Source of the DNA: Leptodactylus fallax
Lineage: Eukaryota; Chordata; Amphibia; Anura; Leptodactylidae
Assembly (NCBI GenBank): GCA_947044405.1
Contig: CAMRHE010000360.1
Location: 421,001-485,000, forward strand
Direction of reading: 5' to 3'
Length of the DNA: 64,000 bases
Positions 42,847 through 53,471 of this stretch are shown here, one piece after another. The notes beneath the pieces were generated by a model, which saw only the letters and a list, made by a program, of their open reading frames with translations, was not told where the DNA came from and did no database searches. Made by a program: the position numbers and the translations under genes. Every line of letters starts with the position of its first letter. The stretch's first letter is position 1.

Positions 42847-43526
42847 TGTGAACCCGCTTTCGGCACACCTAAGATCACTTCAATTACCTCACACCCACCA
42901 CCAGATAGTGTTCTGGGCCCTAAGGATAATACGAAAGGCGAGCCTTCTAAATTTTATATATTTATTAACCCCTAAACGGGTTGACACTAGACACTTAGCA
43001 CATACAGAGAATACATGTAGCAATTAGCAAGCAAATACAAGTGGAAAGCAACATGACACGGTGCACAAAATAAAAATGGGAGATAACAGAAAGAAAAGAA
43101 TATGTTACCAACACAAATCTGTGATTGTCTCGCTGGCTTCAGATGATAATGTAGATGATGAGCTCAGTGCACATATCTTATAAAGTGCAATAGCAGATGA
43201 ATTTCAGCAGAACAAAAGGCAAAAGACAAATTCCAGCATAAATACATTGTCCATTTCTCTGAACCCATGTGTTGGCTCAGGGTGCATTCTTGAGCAAAAC
43301 ATGTGTTTACTACATGCAGTTATACCTCTTCTAGTTTAACCAAAATGGTCTCAGGCATCACTGCTTAGGCCACATGGAGACCACATGGTGGGAGTGTCCA
43401 ACTTGACCTCCCCCACATCTCTCCTTCTGGAACCGCACATCACAAAGGACAGAAAACAAAGAGACCGTCTCCACCTGGACTGAGACCTTTTACCTTCCCT
43501 GGTCTACTCCCTAAGTGAGGTCACCA
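42847..43526 (-). mobile_element. LTR of a retroelement (about 680 bp)
   Basis: Minus-strand LTR: TGGTGACC start at 43526 directly behind a purine tract (about 43551-43535), AATAAA near 42964 and an end ...GGGTTCACA at 42847. The words TATATATTTATTAACCCC-TAAA around the polyadenylation site resemble the LTR at 49891-50754, but most of the rest differs, so it is another family. Which LTR (5' or 3') it was: 3', judged by the purine tract. Confidence 0.55.
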
Positions 43527-43982
43527 GGGGGAGGAACTCCTCCCCCTTTCTACATCTCTTAGAATCATATTTCCTTTTATAATTCCTCGCCCGATGACTG
43601 TAGATTCGGTTTGTAGCGAGATCCCCAACGCATAGACTCCCAGGTTGACACCCCAATTCCCTTTGGGTAAGGAGATCAGTGCCTGGACCTTTTCCGGGCT
43701 TTGAACTGGGACATGTGTGTATTCTGAGTGTGCGACTTGACCTGATGCATCTGGGTAATTCATTGGGGCGACTGTAAGATGTCCCCCAGGCCAGATATTG
43801 TCATAAAACCATAATCCCTTTGAAGTAGAGTCAGCTCTGGCCGGTCTGCAGATAGTATGCAGGGAGTTTACCCAGCACATCCTATCTGCAGGACCCCCCG
43901 CTGGATTAATGAGAGCTGCAGTATTATGCAGTGACTCTCTGGGGATCAAAGGGTTGTTGATTAGAGACCCCAGTAACCACAT
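43521..43982 (-). pseudogene. Unidentified ORF in front of the LTR (last gene of a retroelement)
   Basis: 153 codons open on the minus strand, ending with TGA in the first bases of the LTR. The frame runs through the purine tract, as the last gene of a retrovirus-like element may do. The sequence is rich in Trp, Cys, Gly and Pro (for example W-P-G-G-H-L and C-W-V-N-S-L). I do not recognise the family. Position suggests an envelope-like or accessory gene remnant; no transmembrane segment or furin site is seen. The upstream part of the element is missing. Confidence 0.4.
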
Positions 43983-44418
43983 CCCCCAAACCTGTAACCA
44001 AATTGTGAGCGAATATTAATACAATATATCCATATCTGAGTCTCATATCATCACAAACAGTAACACCTTTTCTATACATCTCAATGTTAGATATAAATTA
44101 TAAATATATGAACAGTCTCGGAGACAGGAATGACCTAATAGTCAGAGCAAAAAAGGAAAATGATGAAAGTATAGCCCAGTAATAACCTGTTCTATAAAGA
44201 GATATAAATGGTAGAGAGGAGATAACAGGTGCCCACTTATCATGAGTAATATAAGCAGCCCTGGGATCCTATTAAAACAATGCTCATGTTTTAAAGGTAT
44301 TTCTATACAGGATTGAATAGGTGATTCATATTTCAGGTAATAGAGAGTTTGGTATATATGTATTATAAATCTCATCATAGAAAATGATAAGAAAAATCAT
44401 AAGGAAAATTGGTCTTTT
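43983..44418. other. Sequence of unknown origin, no gene seen
   Basis: AT-rich, without open frames of note. It could be upstream internal sequence of the retroelement at 42847-43982 or unrelated. Confidence 0.3.
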
Positions 44419-44604
44419 TGTGTTTGGTGCCTCTGGATGTATATATGTATTATATGTATTTTATGTTGCAGTTTCCCCTATTGTGTTTCCCCCTTTGGTT
44501 TATTCCCCACTGTAGGTCACCCCTCTATCCTGTAAGTTTAGGTACAGCCCTGGCCAATCACAGGCCACTGGGCGGGGTTTGGAGACTCAAAGGACCTGTT
44601 AGAT
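44419..44604 (+). mobile_element. LTR fragment (5' part), same type as 54959-55912
   Basis: TGTGTTTGGTGCCTCTGG at the start and GGCCAATCACAGGCCACTGG plus GCGGGGTT near the end correspond to the first 180 bases of the LTR at 54959. It breaks off at the SPIN-like sequence. Confidence 0.65.
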
Positions 44605-44709
44605 CAGTGGTTCTCAACCTTACCAATGCTGCGACCCTTTAATACAGTTCCTCATGTTGTAGTGACCCCCAACCATAAAATTATTTTCGGTAGTACTTCA
44701 TAACTGTAA
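44605..44709. mobile_element. SPIN-like hAT element end
   Basis: Starts CAGTGGTTCTCAACCTTACC and continues GCGACCCTTTAATACAGTTC, TGTAGTGACCCCCAACCAT and ACTTCATAACTGTAA, which is the wording I know from SPIN (Space Invaders) hAT elements of mammals, lizards and Xenopus. Only one end of about 105 bases is present. No 8-bp duplication can be seen because the other end is missing. Confidence 0.75.
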
Positions 44710-44823
44710 AAAACCGTTGCTTTTTTTTTTTTTTGCAGTAGTTGATGATTTTACATTTACCCAGTAATTATAATTGTCGTTTTACCTCCAATACTGCTGC
44801 TTTTAACAGAGTAGCTGCTTTAA

Positions 44824-45310
44824 CCACTTCAGTACCGGGCCAATTTCTGGTCCAGGACCAGCCAGACACGTTTTTGTTTTTTTCGTATGTTCCCTTTTGA
44901 GGGCTGTAACATTTTTATCATTTGGGTTATTCAACTAATTTCCGCAGCTTTTTTTGGTTTTTATTTTTGCAGGTTTTTTAATTTTTTTTATATCCAGGAA
45001 AATCTAAACAAAAGAGGAGGGAAAATGTGTCTGTTTTTCACTTTTCGTTTTTTTTTTTTTTATTTAATAACACAAAGTGCTACTAAAAGACTTTTTAATA
45101 GTTTTTCCTTTCCGTTACGGTAATTTTTATTTTGTATGTTGTCGTCGGGGGTTATTGACGTATTATTTTATTTTTTTAATTATTTTAATCAAACATTTTT
45201 TTTTTTACTTTTCTATTCATTTTATTTATTTATTTATATATTTTACGTTGTGTCCCCATAAGGTCATAATAGACCTTTGCGGACATCTGATCACAATTTT
45301 ATTTTGGTTG
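44824..45310. mobile_element. Fragment of a TTAA-type element
   Basis: TTAA (44820-44823) followed by CCACTTCAGTACCGGGCCAA, a terminus related to the CCCCTT-type ends elsewhere in the window. T-rich body; the other end is not found. Confidence 0.45.
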
Positions 45311-45984
45311 GGGAGGCGGATGTCAGGGATGTTACACCTGTTGTTGCTGCTTTAAAGTTGCCGGGTCTACATAAAGAAGGGTTGGTGGTTGCTGCTTTAA
45401 GGTTACCATGACAACATAGGGAAGCCCCCTAGCCTCATTGCACTTACCTTTTCTTCCTGGCATCTGCAGCCAGCACCTCCTTTTTGTGACGTGTACCGGC
45501 CACAGACTGTATTGTACATACGTGGGCGGCATTCCAGCAGTGATGTCCCTGGGTCCAGATATCTACAGGAGAAATGGTGAGTGTAATGGGGATGGGGGCA
45601 GGGTACTTTCCACTGACGTTCTGGGGTGCGGATATCCATTAAACTGAGACCCAGCAACGTCAGCAGAAAAACAAAAAATGTAATATATGTAGGTCACATG
45701 ACTGACATATATTACAGAACAACAAAGAACATTTGTAAATAAATGTAATTTAGGAAGTTGGGGGAGCATGGGGGGGGGCTCATGGTTAAAATATTAATTT
45801 ATCCTGGATAACCCCTTTAACTGTTTGCTCACCAGATACCGTGCCAAGGATTAGAGAAGAAGTCCTATGTATCCAGGAGTTGTATTCTGGGACCCACCTA
45901 GTAGAAAGGTATTTGGGCCCAAAGGACTTCCTCACATCCATCCCCAGAATCATACATCGTTCCAAAGCCTGGGTGTACCCAACA
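45311..45984. other. Mixed repeat sequence, no gene seen
   Basis: A duplicated word GTTGTTGCTGCTTTAAAGTT / GGTTGCTGCTTTAAGGTT occurs at 45339-45408. Further right the sequence may belong to the split LTR (45825 onward) but the match is weak. Confidence 0.35.
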
Positions 45985-46388
45985 GTTAGGGGACTACTAC
46001 CCCCATCGGGAAGCTGCACAAGGTTTCCATTAAGAGTTGCCAGTTTACTACAGTAAAGTTCAACTTGTTTAAACTACACCATGGCCTCCTGAGTCATTCC
46101 TGAGCTTACCATCAGGACCATTCCAAACACCATCCCATGGTTCAGGGTGAGAGAGGACCCCTCTCCAACTGGAAGTGCCCATGGGGAACAACTACCACCA
46201 CTATCATCAGGTACCATGCAGGCATCCCCCGGTCAGTGTCCAGCCTGGGAGGTGGGCTGGAGGAGTTTGGTTGAGTGCACTCGGCCTTCCCTGTGACATC
46301 ACCACCGTCACTGCTACTTCCATCCTTCGGTTATTTCCACCACTGTGGCCAGTGATTGTCTGCAAAACTCACAGGTTGTGGTGACCCA
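45985..46388 (+). mobile_element. LTR fragment (3' part) of the split LTR
   Basis: GGGGACTACTACCCCCATCG, CATCAGGACCATTCC, CAACTGGAAGTGCCC and the end GGTTGTGGTGACCCA match in order the second half of the LTR at 54959-55912. With the piece at 44419-44604 it probably made one LTR, separated by the SPIN-like and TTAA-type sequences. Confidence 0.65.
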
Positions 46389-46584
46389 TTATCCATACCT
46401 CCCAACCATCCTGGATTCTGCGGGATAGTCCCAGATTGTGGGTCCTGTCCCGCAGTCCCAGTCGGCAGGAGCTATGTCCTGGTTTCAACTGATCTGCGCC
46501 TGCAGCTCCGAGAACACTCCATTACAGAGACTGCAGACAGAGCAGCAGGGGAGCGAGGAGAGGTGAGCATCGGTGTTTTTTATG

Positions 46585-46856
46585 TTAAACTTTGGGTGCA
46601 GATGTAGGGGGGACATTAAACTGGGAGCAGATGAAGGGGAACATGAAACTGGTGGAAGATGAAGGGGGCATTAAACTGGGGGCAGATGAAGGGGGGCATT
46701 AAACTGGGGAGGAGATTAAGAGGGACATTAAACTGGGGACAGCTAGAGGGGTACATTAAACAATGGGGGGGTCACTGGACGCAGACATTAAGCTGGGGGC
46801 AACTGGAAAGGGACATTAAACTGGGGGCAACCGGAGGAGAACATTAAACCATGGGA
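46585..46856 (+). repeat. Minisatellite, unit about 30 to 32 bp, eight or nine copies
   Basis: Variants of GGGGGCATTAAACTGGGGGC followed by AGATGAAG in succession. A truncated LTR begins directly behind it at about 46860. Confidence 0.82.
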
Positions 46857-46859
46857 GTA

Positions 46860-47334
46860 GCAATGGGAGGAGATTGGACTGAGACTACAAGAGTTTATTG
46901 AGAGACTGTGATGAGAGCATGCAGGCTGGAATATACTGTAATGCCACATGCTAGGAGTTAATGCCACATGCCAAGAAGCCTCCACTGGGTTAATCACACA
47001 TGACAGAGCATGTGTGAGTGTTGGATTATAGAGCCACATCAAGGGGATGCGTGGTAAAGTAATTATTTCACTTTTATGCCCTTTTTATTTCATTGCACTG
47101 TATCTTGTAACTAGTAACTGTTAATGCTTGCATATATCTACATATCTGTTCTGAACTGCATGTGTTAGATGTTAATACCGACCCATTTAGGGGTTAATAA
47201 ATATATAAAATTTAGAAAGCTTGTCTTGTATTTATCTTGTGAACCCGGCACTCACTGGCGGTGAGTGTGGTTTTATATGAAAGAAGACTCAGGTGTGAGC
47301 CAACGCGGTGTTGGTGCACTGAGGATCTTTCACA
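46860..47334 (+). mobile_element. 5' LTR (truncated) of gag-only Gypsy copy A
   Basis: From CAATGGGAGGAGATTGGACT onward it equals the last 475 bases of the LTR at 49891-50754, ending GGATCTTTCACA at 47334. The first 390 bases, including the TATA box, are missing and replaced by the minisatellite. Confidence 0.85.
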
Positions 47335-47335
47335 T

Positions 47336-47354
47336 TGGTGGCAGCAGTGGGATC
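47336..47354 (+). promoter_or_regulatory. tRNA primer-binding site of copy A
   Basis: TGGTGGCAGCAGTGGGATC lies one base behind the 5' LTR and is complementary to the 3' end of vertebrate tRNA-Leu (...GATCCCAC-GCTGCCACCA), with one mismatch to the tRNA I have in mind. Confidence 0.65.
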
Positions 47355-47472
47355 TTAGGATAAACGGTGTGTGTTGGTGACCTTTATCACTCACACGCTG
47401 GGGATTATGGTAATCCTATGAGACAAGCTCGGTATTAAAGCAAGCATTAAGATACAGTGAAAGTTTGATACA

Positions 47473-48405
47473 GTGCTGTTCCCCTCCCTTACTCTTTGTA
47501 TTCTATCCTATCTTTTATTTGGCAAATACCAGTGGAGGGCTAGTGGGCTTAGAAGCAGATCTCCAGAACTGCAGAACCAGGCTTTTGGAGATCCTGAGCG
47601 TATGGCTGAAATGGAGGCAGCCACAGCCATGCAGAGAATCGAGCAGAGTCCTGATTTTGGGGCTAGGCCAGGAAGTGCGGCAAGCAGCCCGGTCCCAAGG
47701 ATTACTTCACCAGGAGGGACCAGTAGCCCCAGCCTTGCTATGGGAATGGCTTCATACTGGCAAACGGCCCTGCAGCAAATAGGCACCAGTGACCCTAACA
47801 TATACCTGCAGGTGTTGTATTGTTTTCAGGAAGATGTAGAACAAGAACGGCAGGCTGAGCGGCAGGCTGATCGTGAGGCAGCAGAACGGCAGGCAGATCG
47901 TGAAGCAGCAGAGCGGCAGGCTGAGCGGCAGTATCAGCTTAAGCTCAAAAGGATGGAGCTCTCCCAGCGGGCACAAACCGCCCATGTGCAAACTCCAACA
48001 ACCCTGCAGAGACCCTCAAGTTGGAAGGAGATGCCAGGCCGGAGTTCACCACAGCTGTCTGTTGTCAGGTCGGGTGAGACAAACTATGCCCCGGGTGGTC
48101 CCTCCCCTGTCCCAAGAACTCTGGGCGCCCGGGTGACCTTTCCCAAACCTCAAGAGGAGGTGCGGCAGGGCCATGACTGTAACCAGACAGGACATTTCAA
48201 GGAGGAGTGCCCCAACCACCCTGAGAACTTCCCTGTTTCCCAAGCCACAGCAGGTGGCCCATCTGTGTATCTGGACTGGGGTGCAGAAAAAGGAATGCGG
48301 ACTGTGGGACTATTGACTGATTTGCCTGCTAATGTACTGTTGGGAACTGATTTAGGACCCATGATGTCCCAATATGGGGGTGGGGGGCACCCCAATTTAC
48401 TGTGA
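47473..48405 (+). pseudogene. Gag-like protein of copy A, with residual protease end
   Basis: 310 codons. ATG 47473 is the first; an internal Met of M-A-E-M-E-A-A at 47602 is an alternative. Residues about 115-155 are an Arg/Gln/Glu-rich helical repeat (Q-A-E-R-Q-A-D-R-E-A-A-E). The zinc knuckle reads G-H-D-C-N-Q-T-G-H-F-K-E-E-C: the first Cys is replaced by Gly, whereas copy B has the full C-x2-C-x4-H-x4-C. Behind it Y-L-D-W-G-A and N-V-L-L-G-T-D-L-G are the C-terminal end of a retropepsin-like domain; the part with the catalytic Asp motif is absent. The frame ends by a shift near 48390; the second frame continues it. Confidence 0.75.
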
Positions 48406-49951
48406 TAAACTGTCTATGACTAATGTTGATAATGTGTCTGTCATATCTGCAGAGAGGGCCCGTAACCCCCTCTCTGAAATACTTCCCATGGCAGTCAATG
48501 TAAATGCTAATGAGTTGCCTTCAGCTGAGAGCAGGGAAGATGCAAATGAGCTTCCTGCAACCCAGCTCAGCAAAAATGTTATTGATGCTTTGTTCACCCC
48601 CGTGCTAGGAGCCAATGAGACTTTGTCTGTAGACACACCCACATCTGCGGGGGCGTCTCCCTCCCAGCTTGTTAATATGTCTACCACAGATCTCATTGAG
48701 GCCTGGTGTGAATTAACAATTGCTAATGAAGGTACTGTCAATGTAATTGCCAATGCTTGTTGTGAAAGTGTACAGGGTAGCTCTTCTGAGTCACTGGAAG
48801 CGACTTCTACTATTTCGCCCAGTGCATCCGATAAGCACCCAACTGCTGACCATGTGCCAGGTGGTCAGGTAGGCCATGGGGATCTCATGGCCGATCCAGG
48901 TGAGGGACGGACTGCTGGTAGTGCAGTGTTAGCCCGCAGCCAGAGTGCTACAAGGGTGGAGGGCGATCCGACCCTTGAACCGTTGCCTACACCACATGGA
49001 GTTGGTGCTGAGACCACCATGACTAGTCTCCCTCCCTTGAAGCCGGAGGAGTCCGGCCGGTATGAGACATACACGTCTCTTCTGTCCAGTTCTATTCCAG
49101 GAGTGCCCATGGCCCAAGTGCAGATGGCATGGGGTACTGGAAGTGTGATCCAAGAAGAGGGTATGTCCAATGTATTACCTGTCAATGTATTGTGTGGGAA
49201 TGGTTTGGGGAAGCATGATCTCAGTCATTTGCCCAAGGTATCACCATCACCCACCCAAGTACAGGAGGAACAGAGTGTAGGCCCAAAGGGGCAAGGCGTC
49301 TGGGAGGGAGGACAGGGTCCAAACATACCTGTGCCAGAACCAGAGGTGCCCCTAGGTTTGGAAGAAAAGGGGGAGGTGCAGAATCCCCTAGAACTCTCCC
49401 AACTAGTGGCTAATGTGAGAGAGCAGGCCAAGGGTAGCCAGGAGAGCAGAGATTGCCAGGATGGGATCTCTGGAATGGTATCCCAAGGGCCTGAGGTCAT
49501 GAGTGTAAAGCTACGGGATGCCTGCACTCAGAAAGCGGACCCAGAACAGGCAGGAGGTAGCCAAGTGTACGTGGCTCAGAGCCTGGGCCTTAGAAGCGTC
49601 CCTAGTCAGACTAGAGAGCCAGAAGGGTCCGGCAGCTATGTAACATGCACCTCTCTTTTGTCTCACTCCAGCCAAGAGTTCAGAGATGCTGTCCAAGCTG
49701 ACCCTAAGCTGGACATATTGAAGGCGCGTGGCGCTCAACCACCCTCGGAGTCTGACAAGGCCCGAGTCTACTGGGACCCTGGGGGTTGTGAAGCCTTGGG
49801 GCCAGAGCCTGAGAAGCTGAAGCGGCGTAGGTGCTCTCAGAAGAGGGGCACAGGCCCCTACTTCCTACAAGCCCCATCTAAAGGGGGAGGTGTGATGATT
49901 CTGCTTAAATATGGCTATAACTCAGAGATGTATTTTGATCTCTGGGTATAG
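48374..49951 (+). CDS. Second long frame of copy A, no enzymatic domain
   Basis: An open frame of 525 codons, Ser/Thr/Pro/Glu-rich, running to the first bases of the 3' LTR. A short stretch near the end (F-R-D-A-V-Q-A-D-P-K-L, then K-A-R-V-Y-W-D) resembles the region just before the integrase zinc finger in Gypsy pol proteins, so the frame is probably the spacer of an ancestral pol with the enzymes deleted. That it stays open in copy A while it is broken in copy B argues for either youth or function; I cannot tell which. Confidence 0.6.
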   Translation: MGVGGTPIYCDKLSMTNVDNVSVISAERARNPLSEILPMAVNVNANELPSAESREDANELPATQLSKNVIDALFTPVLGANETLSVDTPTSAGASPSQLVNMSTTDLIEAWCELTIANEGTVNVIANACCESVQGSSSESLEATSTISPSASDKHPTADHVPGGQVGHGDLMADPGEGRTAGSAVLARSQSATRVEGDPTLEPLPTPHGVGAETTMTSLPPLKPEESGRYETYTSLLSSSIPGVPMAQVQMAWGTGSVIQEEGMSNVLPVNVLCGNGLGKHDLSHLPKVSPSPTQVQEEQSVGPKGQGVWEGGQGPNIPVPEPEVPLGLEEKGEVQNPLELSQLVANVREQAKGSQESRDCQDGISGMVSQGPEVMSVKLRDACTQKADPEQAGGSQVYVAQSLGLRSVPSQTREPEGSGSYVTCTSLLSHSSQEFRDAVQADPKLDILKARGAQPPSESDKARVYWDPGGCEALGPEPEKLKRRRCSQKRGTGPYFLQAPSKGGGVMILLKYGYNSEMYFDLWV

Positions 49952-50754
49952 TATCTCCCTTCTTACCTGCATTTATTCATAATGTGCGCAGCTATAAGCC
50001 TTGGTGTATATTGGCAGCAGTAGCAACATTGTAACAATGGGGCTTTGTATCCATCCCAGCAGCATTGTATTCCTACACAGCCCTGAGTGATCAAACAAAA
50101 ACATGCATTGTCCAGTCTGCAGTGGTAGATCAGATATGGCTGATAACATTGTATCATTTCACTTGGTCTCCGCTCTATACAAAGAATCTGGACTTGAGTG
50201 CATTAATCCATCAGACTTGCTGCCGCCGGTGACCTCATTCTGGGAGGTGGCATAAAGGGTATAAAAGATGAGGTAAGAGGCAATGGGAGGAGATTGGACT
50301 GAGACTACAAGAGTTTACTGAGAGACTGTGATGAGAGCATGCAGGCTGGAATATACTGTGATGCCACATGCTAGGAGTTAATGCCACATGCCAAGAAGCC
50401 TCCACTGGGTTAATCACACATGACAGAGCATGTGTGAGTGTTGGATTATAGAGCCACATCAAGGGGATGCGTGGTAAAGTAATTATTTCACTTTTATGCC
50501 CTTTTTATTTCATTGCACTGTATCTTGTAACTAGAAACTGTTAATGCTTGCATATATCTACATATCTGTTCTGAACTGCATGTGTTAGATGTTAATACCG
50601 ACCCATTTAGGGGTTAATAAATATATAAAATTTAGAAAGCTTGTCTTGTATTTATCTTGTGAACCCGGCACTCACTGGCGGTGAGTGTGGTTTTATATGA
50701 AAGAAGACTCAGGTGTGAGCCAATGCGGTGTTGGCGCACTGAGGATCTTTCACA
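49891..50754 (+). mobile_element. 3' LTR of copy A (864 bp)
   Basis: Begins TGTGATGATTC after the purine tract and ends GATCTTTCACA. TATAAAAG at 50260-50267 and AATAAA at 50616-50621 mark promoter and polyadenylation signal. Confidence 0.9.
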
Positions 50755-51182
50755 CCCCTCTTATATTTAATAGTTCCCCCACTATAAATAATATACCCCC
50801 TATAAATAGTAATTTTCCCCCTTAACAGGTAATCCCTTTCCCTTGACAGAAAACAATCAATCTTTTACTCACCTTACCGAGCTCCCACGCTGAATGGAGC
50901 AGCCAAGGATTCTCCCTGTAGTAGTGGCACAGGTGGCACGATGCAGTGACAGCATCACGCCACCTGCTCCGCGACGTACTGTAGCTCTTCTATGGCAGAG
51001 CAGGGACTTTTCAGCTTCCTGCTTTGTCATAGGACTAAACTCCTTGAATCCCAGGAGCACCTGTGGAGCTCCTGGGATTCAAGCCATCAGGCTAAAAGCC
51101 TGATGCTCCGGATCCCGGGGGCTCTTTTGGGGATGGGGGCCCTGGGCAATTGCCCAGTTTGCCCCCACTAACGTCGGCCCTG
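50755..51182. mobile_element. Right part of a hAT-like MITE rich in hairpins
   Basis: Ends ...CCCACTAACGTCGGCCCTG at 51182, the inverted form of a CAGGGCCGACGTTAG terminus known from fish and frog MITEs. The left end is missing; the LTR of copy A adjoins it. Two hairpins lie at 51047-51087 and 51088-51108. Confidence 0.5.
51047..51108. repeat. Two adjacent perfect hairpins
   Basis: TTGAATCCCAGGAGC pairs with GCTCCTGGGATTCAA across a short loop, and directly after it CATCAGGCT pairs with AGCCTGATG across AAA. Confidence 0.75.
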
Positions 51183-52375
51183 ATTATTACATGTTATATT
51201 GTGTCCCCTTCTCCTATATATTTTACTACATGTTATATTGTGTCTCCTTCCTCTATTGTTATGTTTGATTCCATTCACATATGGGGTATTTCCATGCTTA
51301 AGAAATTTTGCGGTGCATTTTGACTGCGGCCTCTACAGAGTTAAATGGTTGTGTCTGTGATTATGGACATTGACTATGGGTCTATACTGCATCTTCTGTA
51401 ATATTTTTGTATATGTTTCCTTGAGTCCTATTGTTATAGCTTTGTCACATTCTTAGTATCACTGCATGGAATGATAGAGCTCAGATCAGACTATCTGTGT
51501 CTCCAGTGACTGCCCAGGCGACTGATGGGTCTCAGCGGCCATGTGGCGTGCAGGACTTCTGACAAGTGCTGGGGAAAGATGAGCACGATTTGATTTTCTA
51601 TTACACCTCCCCAGCCCCCACAATTCCTGGGCAACCCCTTTAAGTAAAGGAAGTTCATCAGTAACTTTATGTTTTTTACATATTCTTGAAATGAAATGAA
51701 AAAAGTCTTTCAAGAATGTATTTATTTTATGACATGTCCAGTATATACCATAGAAATAATCCATCACAGTCAAATCTGGCTAGTCCGGACCCCCTTTACC
51801 TACCCTTCTGGGGTCCCACCTGATTGGGAATGTACACAGCACTTCCAGATGATCTATACATTGCATACATTTTACAGAGCATTGTAGATCTGATGCCACA
51901 ACCTGACATGTTTGTTTTGGCCAATTCTCAAAGAATCTCCTTAAGAAGGATGACTGGCACTAGTCTATTATACAATTTTTGTAGGTAAAAAGCACGTAAC
52001 ATATGACTGTATATGTAACTATGCCCCGGACTAGCACCTCATATACTGTCCTTACCATATTTCCAATCGTAGGTGACTCGCCAAGAGATGGGCGCACATA
52101 GAGTGTCCCATGTATCAGGATTTCAGCTCAGAATTATTGGATTTGGTGATTCTATGGCATGTAACATTACAACACTTTTAAAGTGCAAAGGGGGTTTATT
52201 ATTTTTTTTTGCTGCAGTGGGGGAGACTGTCATGGCCCAAAGGTTTCCCCGGGGCTCATGGGACTGTAACTACCCTACTGTGAGCCACCCACAATCCAGA
52301 ATGTGCTAGATTGAAGAAGGTGGGATAAATCAGCAACACATTCTTCAAGGCAGTGTCAGCAGAACCCAGGATATA
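51183..52375. other. Intergenic sequence, no gene seen
   Basis: ACATGTTATATTGTGTC occurs twice (51188 and 51230). Short open frames only. Confidence 0.4.
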
Positions 52376-52778
52376 CAGTGGGTACGGAAATATTCAGACC
52401 CCTTTAAATTTTTCACTCTTTGTTTCATTGCAGCCATTTGCTAAAAGCAAAAAAGTTCATTTTATTTCTCATTAATGTACACACAGCTCCCTCTCTTGAC
52501 AGAAAAAAAACAGAAATGTAGATATTTTTGCAAATTTATTAAAAAAGAAAAACTGAAATATCACATGGTCATAAGTATTCAGACCCTTTGCTCAGTATTG
52601 AGTAGAAGCCGCTTCCCTTCCTGGGAATGATGTAACAAGTTTTTCACATCTGGATTTGGGGATCCTCTGCCATTCTTCCTTGCAGATCCTCTTCAATTCC
52701 ATCAGCTTTTAGGAAATGGCTGCAATGAAACAAAGAGTGAAAAATTTAAAGGGGTCTGAATACTTTCGGTACCCAATG
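52376..52778. mobile_element. Non-autonomous Tc1 element (about 400 bp)
   Basis: Ends CAGTGGGTACGGAAATATTC and ...TACTTTCGGTACCCAATG are inverted, and the match extends about 70 bases through CACTCTTTGTTTCATTGCAG. TA precedes the left end (52374-52375); the right flank has CA, a mutated TA. No transposase; the wording belongs to a Tc1 family common in fish and frogs. Confidence 0.82.
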
Positions 52779-52944
52779 CAGACCCAGCCCCGCAGATAGG
52801 TTATGGTCACCTGAAGGAAACGGAGTGTTCCCCTTTTACTGCCTCCGTTGCCAAGATATCAATGAGCTCTTTTCAGCAGTGAGGGGGTTGTCATTGCTCC
52901 GTGCACCCTCCTTCCTCTGACTAACTGGCCCAGGCTATACATAC

Positions 52945-53401
52945 TGTGAGAAGGTGACTGGCAGAGTACTGGAGTCTCGCTATATTAGCCCCCGTTTTTT
53001 AACATATGTCTGGTCCAGGGCGGGTTTTAAGTAGGCCTCATTACTGGCCCATAAAAGCCTACAGAGCCTGCACTTCAGGGCAGACCCTGGAAGAGAGTGG
53101 GGGCGCCTGGGTCTGTCTGGAGCTGAGAGTCTGGTGAGACCTGTGCCTTGTGCTATTTTGTTTTGTTCGTGTGGCTGGAGCTAGGATTATTTCTGCTCAG
53201 TTAGAGGCTCAGATGAGCAGGATTTTGTTTTCTTATTTGCCTGAAGTTAAGGCTGTGTTTACTTTGCCTGTTTTACCTGACGTAAGGTTTATTTATTTTT
53301 GCCATTTTTTTTTAAATAAACCTGTTGCACCAGAGCTTTGTGTCCCTGTCTCTGACTGATTGGGTCCATACCTGTGCTGCTACCAAGCTACCTCCCCCAC
53401 A
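52945..53401 (+). mobile_element. 5' LTR of the Gmr1-like Gypsy element (457 bp)
   Basis: TGTGAGAAGGTG to CCTCCCCCACA. It contains CATAAAAG near 53052 and AATAAA near 53315. Against the 3' LTR it lacks about 25 bases and shows fewer than ten substitutions. Confidence 0.9.
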
Positions 53402-53471
53402 TATGGTGCTTTGGATGCGGGCAAACCCAATTATAAAACAGTCTTAAAGAGACACACACCCATTTTTTGTT

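Larger units (their letters stand above)
46860..50754 (+). mobile_element. Gag-only (non-autonomous) Gypsy-type element, copy A
   Basis: LTR, internal region of about 2.56 kb and LTR. Behind the 5' LTR stands TTGGTGGCAGCAGTGGGATC (47335-47354), a primer-binding site complementary to the 3' end of a tRNA-Leu with CCA; before the 3' LTR a purine tract AAAGGGGGAGG (49880-49890). Inside: gag with zinc knuckle, the tail of a protease domain and a long second frame, but no reverse transcriptase, RNase H or integrase core. A second copy, B, at 56147-60275 has the same plan, so this is a family and not a one-off deletion. It must borrow enzymes from a related element. Confidence 0.85.

Noticed and set aside
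47473..47560. Hydrophobic start (F-P-S-L-T-L-C-I-L-S-Y-L-L-F) of the gag frame as a signal peptide
   Set aside because: Gag-like proteins do not need one, and the true start is probably the internal Met at 47602; the hydrophobic part is likely leader sequence read in frame.
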